Source of the DNA: Hemileia vastatrix
Taxonomy: Eukaryota > Basidiomycota > Pucciniomycetes > Pucciniales > Zaghouaniaceae
Direction of reading: 5' to 3'
Length of the DNA: 64,000 bases
Assembly: GCA_030280995.1 (NCBI GenBank)
Contig: JASXTE010000009.1
Location: forward strand, 34,263,501-34,327,500
Shown: positions 1-12,298 of the stretch, piece after piece
Layout: every line of letters begins with the position of its first letter
Position numbering within the stretch: the stretch's first letter is position 1
Position numbers and translations under genes: made by a program
Notes under the pieces: generated by a model
The model's input: only the letters and a program-made list of their open reading frames with translations
Databases searched by the model: none
Told to the model about the DNA's origin: nothing

Positions 1-649
1 GCCCCAGAAGATGAGGTCAAAAAATTAGTCAAAGATGGGTTGCATCTAGTAGTAGAGGTAGCTTTTACCAGGAAGCAACATTGACTGATTGTTGAAGATG
101 AAAAAGATGAGGTGGTGGAGGTAGTTGAACCCACTAAGCCCAATTTGTTTATTGAAATAGATACTGAGTTTGAAGTAAGTGGTTTAAAAGTTTAAAATTT
201 TTTTGAGTCAATAGTTAACTGATTCTTTATTTTAGGAGGCAGAAATCAATGAAGGATTTACTGTCCAACCAGAGTTGGATACAGTCATTGAACCTTGACC
301 TGAAGCTGAGAAACCACTTGAAGCAGGTACTTTGAGAGTTACACTCCCAATTGATGCTTCAAATGGGGAGTTCAAATTTGACCAGGTGTGGTCAAAGAAG
401 CCTGGAAAGGCTTTTCAAACCACTTTTTTCTAAAAAATCTGCAAAAAAATTGACAGAATTATTGATGCAGCTTTGTATGATGTAGCCAAGGAGTTATTGG
501 ATATAGGAGAGGTGGTGCAAGTTGGGGAGGAAGCAGTTTTTGAGAAGGGTAGAAAAGAGATCCAAAAAGTGGTGGAGAAAATGAAGAAAAATAAAAGAGA
601 ACATATTGAAATAGAAAGAAAAAGAAAAGAGAGAAAAAAAATTATATAG
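1..649 (+). pseudogene. 3' part of the Gyp-A antisense gene, decayed copy
   Basis: The window opens inside a decayed copy of the antisense gene found intact at 49477-50413. A 61-bp intron is still recognisable at 175-235 (GTAAGT donor, AACTGAT branch-like site, TTTTAG acceptor), at the position equivalent to the intact gene's intron. Downstream the reading matches the intact protein's C-terminal half: DQVWSKKP, then DVAKELLDIGEVVQVGEE and a lysine-rich tail ending at TAG 647-649. There are in-frame stops (for example near 297 and 432), and many CG dinucleotides of the intact copy are TG or CA here. It is the plus-strand gene of an element whose gag-pol lies on the minus strand at 1431-6208. 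The 5' part with the zinc cluster and the 3' LTR lie outside the window. Confidence 0.8.
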
Positions 650-1430
650 TTTTATCTTGATTATTTGATAAATTTTGTTGTTTTATTTTCATTGAGATTT
701 ATTTATTTAAAAAGAGAAATAAAATTGAGATTTAAGCAAGAAAGAAATTTTAGTTTTATTTGAATTTATTTTATTTTGAAGTTTTAGTTCAATTTTAGTA
801 GTTCAGATAGATAGAAGAGAAAAATAAAAAAGGTTTGGTTTAGATTAAAATTGAAGTGTAGAAAAGAGAGAAGAAAAAAATGTGTTTTTTAGAAAAAAAT
901 AAAAAAAGATTTTTAGGGAAGAAAGAAAAGGAAATAAAGTTTTAGAAAGAAAAAGAAATGATTTAAATAAGGAAACGATTTTAGGTTTGAAGATAATAGA
1001 AAAGTAATATGGTTTGGAGTTGTTTTGTGAAGATGTTGATGGATTATTTTGAGAATTTTTTAGATAGAAGAAAAAGAAAAAAATTTAGTTTGAATTGAAG
1101 TTGTAGCATAAATAAAGAAGAAAAAGAAAAAATATTGGAAGGAAATAAAAAAGTAATTTGATGTAATAAACTTTAGAGAAAGAAAATAATTTTTTTGATT
1201 TGGGTTTGATTTAATTTATTTTGCTTTCTTTATTTTATTTTATTTTATTTTATTTTATTTTATTTTATTTTATTTTATTTTGATTTTGATTTTAATTTTA
1301 GTTTGTTTTGATTTTTTAAGGTTTTAGAAAGAAAAAGAAAAAAGATAAAGAAATTCTAAAAATTTGCTTTAAATATAAAAAATTTAAGAAAAGAGAATTG
1401 TGTTTAAGGTTTAGATTTTTTATGATATTT
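650..1430. repeat. AT-rich spacer between convergent 3' ends, with (TTTTA)n
   Basis: No coding signal. This is purine-rich, low-complexity sequence (AAAGAAAGA-type) with a pentanucleotide TTTTA array at about 1231-1281. The intact Gyp-A copy has the same kind of spacer at 50414-51390 with a TTTTA array in the same relative place, so it is a conserved part of the element, lying between the antisense gene (plus) and pol (minus). Confidence 0.75.
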
Positions 1431-4400
1431 TAAATGAAAAGATTTTAAAAGTTCAGGAGTGTTTGAAACATTAATGACTGGTTCCCAAGATGTTTTATTC
1501 AAGTCACTGAGGTAGCCCTCCTTTTACACAAGGTATTGAAGCTTCCCCTTGTGCCTTCTTGAATCAAAAGTCTGACTTACTTCCAACTCTAGACTCTCTT
1601 CTACTTTGACTGGTTCCAGAGGGGGTTGGTTCTTGCCTTGGTGTATATCAAGAGCAATTCCCAGAAGAGATACATGAAAAACAGGATAAATTTTATGCCA
1701 TTTTATAGCTAGCTTGAGTCAAAATTCATTTTTAGAGACTTCAGTGTTGATTTTGAATGGGCACAAGTGCTTTTCCAATATTTTCTTTGATGGTCAAGTT
1801 TTTCAAATATTTTTAGAGTCAATCCATACTTTATTGCCTGGTTTAAAATGTGTAGAAGATTTTTGATGCTCATTGACCTATTCCTTATAACTTTTATTTG
1901 CTGCCTCAAGGTTAGATTGGAGTTCTCCTTGAAGTTGTAAAATGGTTCAAAGATAATTTTCAGCAGGATGGTTAATTCCCACATAAATTGAATTGAATTG
2001 GGGATGTTATCCATAGATTTTTTTGTCAAAGAATGTGTTGAGTTTTTATAAGCAAATTCAGCCAATGGTAACCATGTGGTCCAATCATCTTGTTGGTAAT
2101 TGACATAAATTCAAAGATATTTTTCAGGGATTTGGTTTATTTATTTGGTTTGTCCATTGGTTTCAGGATGATAGGCAGTAGCAAGTTTACTGATAATATT
2201 TAATTGTCAACAAAGTTGAGTCCAGAAAAAATAAACAAACCATGAGCCTCTGTCTGAAATTATATCAGTAGGTAAGCCATGTCTAGAAAATATAAATTCT
2301 AAAAATGATTTAGCTAAATCTTCTGCAGTTACAGCTGCACTAGTATTAGTTTTAATAAAAATAGACATTTTAGAGAATCTATTAGCTATAACCAATATAC
2401 CATTGAAGTTATCTCATGGAGGTAATTGAGAAATGAAATCCATTTAAATTTATTCCCATGGTTTAGAGGGAACTGGAAGTGGCTGAAGCAACCCATACTT
2501 CCTGTGTCAAGGGACCTTGTTCCTATTAAATTCATAACAGGCTTTAATATAGGCCTTAATTTCCCTGGTCATTTCTGGCCAGAAGAAATCCCTCACTATT
2601 AACTGGTAGGTTTTATCAACACCAAAGTGACCAGCTAATGGAGAATCATGTCTACTATTAATAATCCATAACTTTAAAACATTATTGTTGGGTATGACTA
2701 CCCTACCTTTGAAGACTAACATACTTGATTCTATATTGAATCTCTTAGCCCCTTTCTTCAAGAGTATTTTGTCTTTAATCCTTAAACAATAATCATCCTT
2801 TGATTGAGCTTCTCAAATGTTTGATAGTGGATTTTTAATTGATTTTTTTGTCATAAAATTAAGTTTATGATTTGTTAGCATTGATTTTTTGAAAATTAAT
2901 TTCACATTTGCTGGATTTTTTGTCAGAAAATGTCTCCCCTCTCTGCGGATAAACATTTTCCAAATGTGATAAAATATCTGGAACTACAAAATTTTTTCCT
3001 GGTCAGTAGGTAATAGTAAAATAAAATTCAGATAAGAACTTAGACCACTCAGCCTAAAGTCTAGTTAGTATTTTGAAAGACATGAAGTATTTCAAAGCAT
3101 TATTATCAGTTATTATTTAAAAGAACTATTTATACTGAAAAGAAAAGCACATCATTTTTTAAGACAATGAATAATAGCTAATAACTCTTTATCATGAATT
3201 TCATAATTTAATTCTGCTGCAATTAATTTGGGTGACTCAAACACAACAGAGTGAAGCAATTTTGTTTCAGGATTTAATTGGGATAATACCTCTGCTATAG
3301 AATAATTGCTAGCATCTGTCTCAACTATTTTCAAGGATGTAGGATTAAAATGTCACACAATTGGAGCTGTAGTGAATGCAGTTTTCAATGCTTCAAATTA
3401 TTTTCACACTATTTCTGTGAAGAAAAAAGGAGTATCTTTTTTAAGAAGAGAAGTAAGATTTGTAATAGTTTTAGAGTAATCTTTAATAAATCTCCAATAG
3501 AAATTTTTAAAACAAAATAATCCCTTTTATGATTTTAGTGTTTTTTGGCTCTGGCAATTCCAAAACCTTTTGAACCTTTTTATCATCCATGACCAGACCA
3601 TCAGTAAAAAATTTAAAACCCAAAAAGTTGATAGATTTTAGGTGGAATTCAAATTTAGTGTGCTTGGAATAGAGACCTTTTTCTGGAAGTTGAATAAGAA
3701 CCATTCTGACATGTTGGATATGTTCTTTGAGGGTCTTTAAGAAGATTAAAATTTCATCTATATAGACAACAATGAATTGTTCGACAATATCTTGGAGGAT
3801 ATAATTGAAAAAAGTTTGAAACTTCCATGGTGCATTACACATTCTAAAAGGCATTACTAAATATTTAAAACTACAAAACCTGGTATGCATTTCAATTTCA
3901 GGTTAATGACCTTCTACAATATGCATAAGATTGTAAGCACCTCTGAAATCAATTTTTGAAAAAGAAATTAGCACCATTAAACAGAGTAAGAATTAATGAT
4001 ACAGGAGGAACTGAATAAGGGCTCTCCATAGTTACTACGTTGAGTTTTCTATAATCAACACATAACCTAAGACTTCCATCCTTTTTCTTAAAACAAAAAA
4101 ACTGGAGAGCTGGTTAGATATTTACTGGCTAAAATGAAACTCTTTTCTACATTCCCTGAAATGTAGTCTCAAAGAAAATGAGATTTGTGCTTTGAAAATT
4201 AATAGACAGGACCTGCCAATGGTACTGGACCTATTAAATCTATCTGATGATTGTAGGGTTGATGTGCTGGTAGCTTTTCTGCCTTAAATATTGAAAAAAA
4301 CATCAATGAAGTCATGGTAAAAAATTAGGTAGAGTTGATTTAATGGCTTCAATATTGATTTTTTTTTCCTATTCATCTTTAAAAAATTCTTTCAAGGTTA

Positions 4401-5066
4401 GAACTGTATTTCAAGAGCAAAAATTGATTACTTCAAGGCTTTTGAAATCCTCTTTGAGTAAATTAGTTGAGCTAGAATGGTTAGCCAAGTGCTCATTTAA
4501 AGAAAGATCAGATGCTTGCAATACATCTGGCAGAGAAGGGTCCTTGAGAAGGACTTGTCCAGACAGGCTGTTTAACTCCCTATTGAACTGCATTGATAAA
4601 TAAGAAATATACTTAAAGCAAGGGGTGATCAATCCCTGTGACCAATCTATTTCAGGATTCCAATGCTGTAAAAATTCATTTCCAAGAACAGTATTGTCCA
4701 TCCTTGGGGCATCCAAGACTTTTAATTTGAACTCAAAGAAAGGAAAATTTGTAAATTTAAAAACTCATAAAACTTTCTTACTAACCCAGTATTTGGTTTC
4801 CTCTGATTCAACCAGATAACTTGAAATTTGGTTGATATCTACAAATGTCAGCTTAAGTTTTTTGGCAAAAGATAAACTGATAAATGAAATTGAATCTCCA
4901 GAGTCAACAAGACAACTGAAGGAAATATCCTCCTTAAAAAGAATTAGTCTCAAATGGTTAAGTGCAACTCCAGTCCTTAGGAAATGGAGGTTCTGTGAAA
5001 TGGGAGATATAAAATAGTTTACTTTGCACACAAGTAAACTATTCACTAGTTTTTTGACTTAGAACT
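1431..5066 (-). pseudogene. Pol pseudogene of the old Gyp-A copy
   Basis: This is a decayed minus-strand copy of the Ty3/gypsy Pol that is open at 51637-55056. Reading from high to low coordinates, recognisable blocks are the aspartic protease (CLVDSGDSISF near 4925), reverse transcriptase (LVMPFRMCNAPWKFQTFF and VYIDEILIF at about 3740-3860, with the YLDD box altered to YIDE), RNase H (ETDASNYSIAEVLSQ near 3300), integrase zinc finger (HDSPLAGHFGVDK and CYEFNRNK, second Cys lost) and integrase core (ISDRGSWFV near 2250). A chromodomain remnant lies at 1431-1690. Numerous stops and frameshifts disable it. Most lost codons correspond to CG sites in the intact copy. The -1 slippery run (AAAAAAC on the minus strand) survives at 5049-5055. 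Confidence 0.9.
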
Positions 5067-6208
5067 GTTACCTTCTCTATCCTTTAATTTAGTACATTCA
5101 TCCTACTTGTGTTTGCCCCCACAATACATACAAAACCCATTATCTTATCTTATTTTCCTCTCAGATTCCTTTAATTTCTTTTTTGGATCCAATACCTTAC
5201 TGATATCACCTGGGGTCAAGCCTTTTCCTTACCCTTTTTATTGCCTTTGTTTGAGATGATGATTGAGTTGGTCAAGGATGATTTGAAGTATGGACTGTGA
5301 GATTTATTGGCATGGCACCTTTGTTTAAGATGGCCTAGGTGAACTCCATCAAGTTTGAGAGTCCTATCCATTAGGTCCATTAAAGTCTTCATTTTTTGAC
5401 CATAAATATTTAATTGGTCAAGAATCCTTGAAGGAAGTTCCTTCATGAAATAATACTTTAAGGCTGCATCATTGAAACCTACTCAAGTTTTAAGATCACT
5501 TAAATTTGAGATACACTCAGAATATTTCCCATTATTGTTCAAGCAAAGGAAATCTACTTCAATTTCTGTGTTATTGATTTCATTAGGGTCAGAAAATAAC
5601 ATAAAGAGTTGATCTTCAAATTTCTTGCAATTATTAATGATTAAATGGGTTTCTGTCAAAGAAATCATGAGAAAATATGGTTTGAACCATTTTGATGCTT
5701 TCCCGGATAAAAATGATGAGGCATAAATTACCTTGGAGTGATCTGTGTTAAATGTTTGAGGGTCATTGTGAAAAAATAATTTGTAGGTTTGAAAAAAAGG
5801 TTGTAATCTGTTGGGATGTTCTCCATCAAATTTATCCAGAGATTTCATCAAAGAAGTTTTAAATATAGAGCCCTCTAAAGGTGAAGGATTAGAAATCAAT
5901 TTTACAAAAAATTTCATGAAATCTTCCAATGAAGGGGCTGGACCAGTCTTAGAGGTTTTTACTAAAGGGTTTGTAGCTAGGGTGGATGATGCCTTGTGCA
6001 TAGTATCCTTGCCTTCTTTTTCTTCTTCACTAGAATCTTCAAAATCCCAAGGAATTTCCTTCACAGATTGAATGGAATGTTCCCTTTGCCTTAATTTGAG
6101 AGGTTCAAGAGAATGGGTGCAGGGAGTAGTTTGAAATGTGGGTGGCCTATCCCTAGTGCAAGTTCTAGTAGTAGCTCCCATAGGAGGCTTGTTTTGAATG
6201 GGTTTCAT
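5047..6208 (-). pseudogene. Gag pseudogene of the old Gyp-A copy
   Basis: Minus-strand Gag remnant, colinear with the intact Gag at 55038-56225. The first 241 residues (6208-5483) are still open: a basic, proline-rich N-terminus, an acidic stretch (DFEDSSEEEKEGKD), then the capsid-like part with FDGEHPNRLQPFFQTYKL and SSFLSGKASKWF. After that a stop and frameshifts break it. The CCHC knuckle near 5100-5150 is still visible as CMYCGG-type sequence. It would have encoded the structural particle protein that packages the element RNA in the cytoplasm. Confidence 0.88.
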
Positions 6209-6263
6209 TTAGACTTAGCCCATAAAAATACATAGTACTGAAAATAAAAATGAGCACTAAAGA

Positions 6264-6277
6264 GAATTAAATTATAC
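6264..6277 (-). promoter_or_regulatory. Putative self-priming primer-binding site, old Gyp-A copy
   Basis: The plus strand reads AGAATTAAATTATA one base before the LTR start at 6279. Its exact reverse complement, TATAATTTAATTCT, occurs inside the same LTR at 6611-6624. The same pair exists in the intact copy (56284-56297 and 56622-56635). Confidence 0.6.
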
Positions 6278-6278
6278 T

Positions 6279-7057
6279 GTCACTAGACGGCATATGCACA
6301 AGGTCAAGGGTGTTCCTGAGTATTTGAGATTTGAAAAGAGGATTGAGACTCCTTTGAAGCACAGAGGAATACTTTGAGGGAGTGGCTTGAAGATAATTTA
6401 ATAATAAATAAATACTGATTTGAGATAAGTTCAAGGTGAATAATAATGTAATTTAAAGTGATACTAAATATTCTGGCTATTCTCACAAAGGGTTGGAACT
6501 CAAAAATCAAAAATGATTTAGGGAGTTTTAATATTTGAAATAAAATTTATTATTATGAAAGGTTGAAAACAATAATATCTTTATAAATTTAACTACTATC
6601 ACTACAATATTATAATTTAATTCTAATGAATGTCAAATCAAATTCACCCAATTATATAGACAACCCCACTTCACATTGACCCCTTTAATAGATGGCCCTT
6701 AATTTATCACTGATTCTATAATATAACCCACAGATCCTTTAACCTTACTCTTATTTCTACTCACAGAACTTCAATTACCCTCAGACACACAATAACCCAA
6801 CATTTTAAGTTATATCAATGACCATGGCACTAATACATTGCAAATTTGCTTAAGATTGGAAAATATAAGCATATGATTGAAAAATTTAGATTTAAGATTT
6901 CAATATAGTTTTTGCTAGGGCATTTGAATCAAGACACACAAAGGGAAAAAGAAGTTGATATGTTGTTGTTGCTTTCTGCACTACAAGTATGGATTTTTTT
7001 ACTGATTTATGTATTAAAAGATTGACTTTTTCTTTGAGTGTCACATGGCATGTGACA
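6279..7057 (-). repeat. 5' LTR of the old Gyp-A copy (779 bp)
   Basis: Starts TGTCACTAGACG and ends GTGACA, homologous end to end to the 773-bp LTRs of the intact Gyp-A element. It borders gag on its left, so in the minus-strand coding sense it is the 5' LTR. It is strongly CpG-depleted: ACGACCTACGCACAAGG of the intact LTR reads ACGGCATATGCACAAGG here. The matching 3' LTR is left of the window. The next bases, GTAAG (7058-7062), are also the start of the Gyp-D LTR, which suggests insertion into that LTR. Confidence 0.9.
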
Positions 7058-7279
7058 GTAAGAGGCAGAAGAAAGAGATATATAATACGGGTGTTTTATG
7101 CGGCAAGAACTGTAGGGTTTTCCTTATTGGACAACTTATTTAGTAATCCTGTAGCTTCTTAGTCTCCTATAGTTGTAACCCTCACTTTTGGAAGCCCCAA
7201 CATAGTCAGTCATAGTTAGTCTCATTTCTGTCTTCAGAATATTTGGTCCCGTTATAGGCTAGTGTTAGTGCTAGTAGCA
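7058..7279 (+). repeat. Left LTR of Gyp-D
   Basis: Direct repeat of 12299-12519, sharing GTAAGAGGCAGAA at the start, TTGGACAACTTA, GGAAGCCCCAA and the end GCTAGTAGCA. The initial TG is absent because Gyp-A sequence abuts at 7057. Confidence 0.85.
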
Positions 7280-7370
7280 GTCATCCCTCTTAGGTCTTAA
7301 CATTTTTTCTGATCTAAAACTGGTGCACTACATAATAATTATAAACCCCTCAGGTCAATACTATTCCAAA

Positions 7371-8290
7371 CTCCTTTCCGCAATGCAAGAGAAAATGGAA
7401 TTATTTCAGGAACAGAATTCCAGACCCATGGAATGTCTAGTGGAGGAAATGCCTTTATATTGTGGCCCCACAGAAGCAGAGTTGGGTTCTGCTGAAGCTA
7501 AAGTGCAGGCACCACCTGCAACACCAGAGCCACTTTTCAAAGGCACAAAAACTGCGGTCCCAGAAATCTTTAATGGAAAAAGAGGCCCCCAGAAATATCA
7601 GTACAAATTTCAGGTAATCCTCTATCTCATGATTAATGGTAATTATTTCTCAGATGAACAGTTTCAAATTTGGTTTGCAATATCATACCTCACAGATGAT
7701 GTGGAACACTAGGCAAGGCCATATACCAAAGAGCTCCTTGAAGACACACAGTGAGAAATAACTTTCTACCAGTTCATGGTGGAATTTGACATAGCCTTTG
7801 GTGATCCCAGAATGGCCACAAACTTGGAGCATGCACTAAATCAGCTAATTCAAAAACACTTGGCCACCAAGTATGTGTCAGAGTTTCATGGCCATGCCAG
7901 TTACGTTACAGCATGGGGAGAAGGAGCACTCATGTTTCACTTCAGAAACAGACTTTTGCCAAAAATCAAGAATATTTTAATAATTCACCTACATCTAACC
8001 TCTTTCAAAGTGCTATTTGAGCTGGCCATCCAAATTGATAATGAGTTCACACATCAGCAAATGGATGGTGGGAGTGGTGCTCATATCTGGCACAACCTTT
8101 TCACATCAAGTGGGTGCAGTACTCAGGCCCCAATTTCAAAGGATATCAATGCAGAAAACAAAAAGTGTGCTAATTAGAAGAGGAGGCTTTCAGATTAGGA
8201 ATACCAAAGGCACATGAGAAAAGGTTTTTCTTTAATGTGCAGAAGTGGTGGTCACTTAGAAAGGAAATGTAGAGGGAAAATGAGGGTAAA
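7371..8290 (+). pseudogene. Gag remnant of Gyp-D
   Basis: Fragments in the same reading sense: MQEKMELFQEQNSR with a capsid-like segment (PEIFNGKRGPQKYQ...) up to a stop at 7710-7712, then FMVEFDIAFGDPRMATNLEH and LATKYVSEFHGHASYV to about 8177. A degraded CCHC knuckle (MCRSGGHLERKC) is at about 8235-8275. The layout is a typical retrotransposon Gag with small C-terminal knuckle. Stops and a frameshift make it non-functional. Confidence 0.75.
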
Positions 8291-8459
8291 TGAAGTGAAG
8301 GATAGTGCAGGATAGGTGCAGGTATAATTAAGTGCTCAGGAGTGAATTTTGTGCCCCCCTTGAGCAGATTAGAGGGAAAAGATAAGGTAGAGTTGGTAGA
8401 AAAATTTTCAGCATGTAAGCCACTTAAAAAAATGATAATCATACTATATTGAGCTTCTT

Positions 8460-10660
8460 ATAATAACCCTTGACACCACATCAAATTTATGGGCCCTGAT
8501 GGACTGTGGGGCCACAGACTTTTTTATTTCAAACAATTCTTTACTAAGGAATATAATTGAAAAATAAAAGTTGAATCACCCCATGAATATAATTATGTTT
8601 GATGGATCACCAGGGGGGGAGAAGTAAGAGAGAAGGTTTTATGCAGATTATGGTGTGATGTAAAAAAGTCCCAATGTAAGGCAATGCAAAAAACCTGAAG
8701 GAGCAGTAAAACATGGTACTGGGTATGAAATGGCTGGATCAATATAACCCACAAATTTACTGGAGGGATAAGAAGGTTCAAATGGGAAAGAAAGAGGACA
8801 CTGGCACTAAAGTATTTTCCCCCTTTCCCCTTCAGGGGTCAGGGGCCCATCCAAAAAAGTATTCTAATTTTCTGTTAAAATCAGTTCACTTGCCACCAGA
8901 CCTTATGCTTTCTCTTGATTTTAAGCAGCAGGCTAGGGATAGGGCACAAATGAGGAGTTCCAGAAAGGACCAGAGAGTGGAAGAAGGTCACCAAAATGAG
9001 GAAAGGGGAAACAAAGAAAGGGCAGGGAAAGTGATGAAAGGGGTGATGGCACAGAAAAAGTATTGGCCCCCTGGCTCCATCAGGGGTCAGGGAACCCTCC
9101 TGGAAGGTCTTCTGGGGTTTTGTTATTATCAGTAGACTTGCCACAAGAACTGATACCTTCTCTTGATGCTAAGTTTCAGGACTTGGAGGGGGTTCTGTAG
9201 GAAGAGAAGGAGCTGTAATGTGATGCAAAAATTTGGAATATATCTGCCAAGATGGCAGCTAAGGTCTAGTCCTCAAAGTCAAAAAAAAGCAGCAAGGAAG
9301 TGGTCCCTGTAGCCTATAGAAAATTTTTACTGTTTTTTGAAGATGGAGGAGTCAAGACCTTGCCACCTCATTGACCATACAGCTTTTCCATTGACCTACT
9401 TCCAGGTGCAACTCCTCAATTTAGTCAAATAATCCCATTTTAAGCCCTGAATTCAGCTTCACTAAAAGTAATGATTTATGAAAACTTGAATAATGGCTTC
9501 ATAAGAGAATCAAAATCTCCCTGGGAATCCCCTGTGATCTTTTCAGATAAAAAGGATGGGTCATTGAAACATTTCATGTACTCCAGAAGGTTAAATTCAC
9601 TGACAATAAAGAAAGTATATACCCTTCAATTGAATAGTGAGAAAATTAAAAGTCTTCAAGATGCATAGATTATCACATCCCTAGATCTTAGGGCAGGTCA
9701 CCACAAAAATTTTTTGAAGGAAGAAGATGAACAAAAAATGGAATTTTGAATTAAGTTTGGGAACTTTGAATGGTTGGTGATGCCTTTTGGTCCAAGTAGA
9801 ATACCTTCCACCTTCAAAAACTTTTCCAATAGAATATTCAGAGATAGAATAGGAATAAATGTGGAAGTGTATCTATAAAAAATCTTGATTTACTCCAGAT
9901 TAATGAAGGAACACAATATATGAGTAAAGGATTGTTTGAAGAGCTTGAGAGAGGCACAAGTATGGTTAAAATGGGAAAAATGTGTCTTCTCAGTAAGTGA
10001 AATCCCTTATCTGGGTATGATCATTTCAAAAGATAGTGGGAAGATGGACCAAGAGAAAGTAAAAACAATAACAGAGTGGCTAACATCAGCATCAGTAAAT
10101 GAGCTCCAGTGATTCTTATGCTTTGAAAATTTTTACTTCTGTTTTATCAAAAGCTATTCTCACATTTACTGCCCACTGCACCACCTCACAAAGAAGGAAG
10201 AAAATTTCATATGGAAAAGTAGCCAAAAAAATGCTTTTGACTACATGAAAATACAATTTTCGTTGGCCCCTATTCTTGTGATCCTGTACTTACTAAAGCC
10301 ATTTGTTCTGTAATTTGGCTGCTCAGATTTTGAACTAAGTGCAGTATTTTCCAAATATGGTTCTAAAAAAGTCTTACAACCAGTAGCATATTTGTCATGT
10401 AGACTGCCAGGCACCAAAATGAACTATGAAATATACAATAAGGAGATATTGGAATTATTAGAGGCAGTATGCACCTGGGGTCACAATTTGGAAGGGGGGA
10501 CACATCATTTACAAGTTATTATCTACAAATATCACAAAAACTTGGAAACCTTCCTGACCACAAAAATCTTACTTGCCGGCAAGCGCATTGGGAAGAACTT
10601 CTAAGTAGCATCAAATTTGTTGTTCAATTCCGACAAGGAAGAAAATTGGAAAACGTAATT
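8460..10660 (+). pseudogene. Protease, RT and RNase H remnant of Gyp-D
   Basis: Three domains in order. The aspartic protease signature is reduced to LMDCGATDFFISN (about 8495-8540). RT blocks read [25 protein letters not shown] and WLVMPFGPSRIPSTF at about 9510-9830, with the YxDD region corrupted (VEVYL then a stop) near 9870. RNase H shows LPGTKMNYEIYNKEILELL at about 10400-10460. Stops and frameshifts interrupt throughout. A low-complexity segment about 8710-9300 between protease and RT holds short open stretches but no domain I recognise. Confidence 0.8.
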
Positions 10661-10764
10661 CACTAACAAAACACCCTGACCTGTTCCAAGAACCAAACCA
10701 GCTATGCACTATTGGAAATACTTTAATGAAGGGGAATATTGAATAGGGGGTAATACTAGATGAG

Positions 10765-12240
10765 GTGGTATTTCCAGATGAATATCTAATTGAATGGATA
10801 AGGAGGGTGCAGGAAAATTATGAGAGAGTGCAGGAGTTGGTGAGGGTAATGTTATATATTGAGGTACTGTTAAGGAAGGGATTGGAAGAGCATCAATTGG
10901 AAGGGGATGCACTTTATTGGAATGGTAGGATATTGGTGCTAAACAATGAAAAGCTCAAAATTCAGGTGGTCAAATCAAGGCAAAATTCTCCAATGGAAGG
11001 ACACCCAGGACCTCTGAAGAAAGTGAAGCTGGTAAATCACAAATTTCTTTGGAAGTCCATGAAGGCACATGTCCTGCGCTATGTAGTAGAATGTGGCTCT
11101 TACCAGAGGAACAAGGTGAGCCCAACAGCTATGCCACTGACCCCATTAGGCATACCCAAGCAGCCATGGAGGGGGCTTTCTTATGATCTTATATTGGAGT
11201 TACCCAAGTTGCAAGGAAAGAATTATATCCTCACAGTAGCTGACTTCTGCACAAAGTTGGTGAACTTTGTCCCCAACTCTACCAAGGTTACATCAGAGTC
11301 TATTTCAGACTTAATGGTGGCACATTTCTTGAAGTTACATGTATCTGCTGACAGTATAGTATCAGAAAGGGGAAGTAATTTCAACTCTAAGTTGTTGAAG
11401 GCAATGTATGAGAAACTAAACTTTAATCCCATTTTATAAACAGCATGAAATCCACAGACTGACATGTAATATAAGTTAATGAATAAGACAATTGATCAAT
11501 CTTTTCTCCAATTTATTACCTACCAGTAGGATGATTGGGTGCAGCTGCTACAAATGGCTGAATACTCATACAATAACCAAAAACATGCTAAAAAAGACAT
11601 GTCACCTTTCTACGAAAACTATGGATACCACCCAAAATTCTCAATTTGTACCCCATCAACACTGCAAGTTCCAGAAGCTGAAAAACAGATTCAGAAAATA
11701 CTGAGTATAAGTCAAGAGCTAGAATAACTGCTCAAATTATCTTAACATTCAATGCAGAACCATCATGATCAAGGAGAAATTCAGCATCAGGTACTACAGG
11801 TAGGTGATTAGGTTTGGCTAAGATCATGATCTCTTTATACATCAGGCCCAAGCGCTAAACTAGATCACAAGAAGGTAGGCCCATTTAAGATTAAGCACAG
11901 GATATCTGACTTAGAATATGAATTGGAACTACAAATTTCAATGAGACAAGTGCATCCAGTGTCAAATATTTCATTACTCACAAGGCCCCAAGAAGATAAA
12001 ATACCAGTACACCCAGATTAGCCACCAGTGCCAGTCTATGCAGGAAATGAAGAGGAGCTCAATGTGTAAAAGATTATTGCTAAGAAGATTTACAGGGGAA
12101 AAGTCTAATATTTTGTGCATTGAGAAGTTTATGGAGTAGGAGATAGATTTTGGGGACCATTAGAGACTTTATGTAATGCTAAGGGAAGTTTAAAGGAGTT
12201 AGATAAAAAGTAAAGGGTGAAGAAAGGTTTAAAGAGGGGT
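10765..12240 (+). pseudogene. Integrase and chromodomain remnant of Gyp-D
   Basis: A 224-residue open stretch (10765-11439) contains the H2C2 region (GHPGPLKKVK, with the Cys pair partly lost as CGSYQRNK), the core start (PWRGLSYDLILELP) and SERGSNFNSKLL, where the usual SDRG aspartate is Glu. After frameshifts the core continues as AEYSYNNQKHAKK near 11550. At about 12060-12215 a chromodomain is legible: KKIYRGKV, YGVGDRFWGPLETL, NAKGSLKEL. Chromodomains of this type steer integration to heterochromatin through methylated histone H3. Stops in the linker show it is dead. Confidence 0.82.
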
Positions 12241-12298
12241 TAATGTTAGTATCTGGGTTGAGAGGTGAGGAGGAGGAGCGCCTTAAGCGCTATGCATT

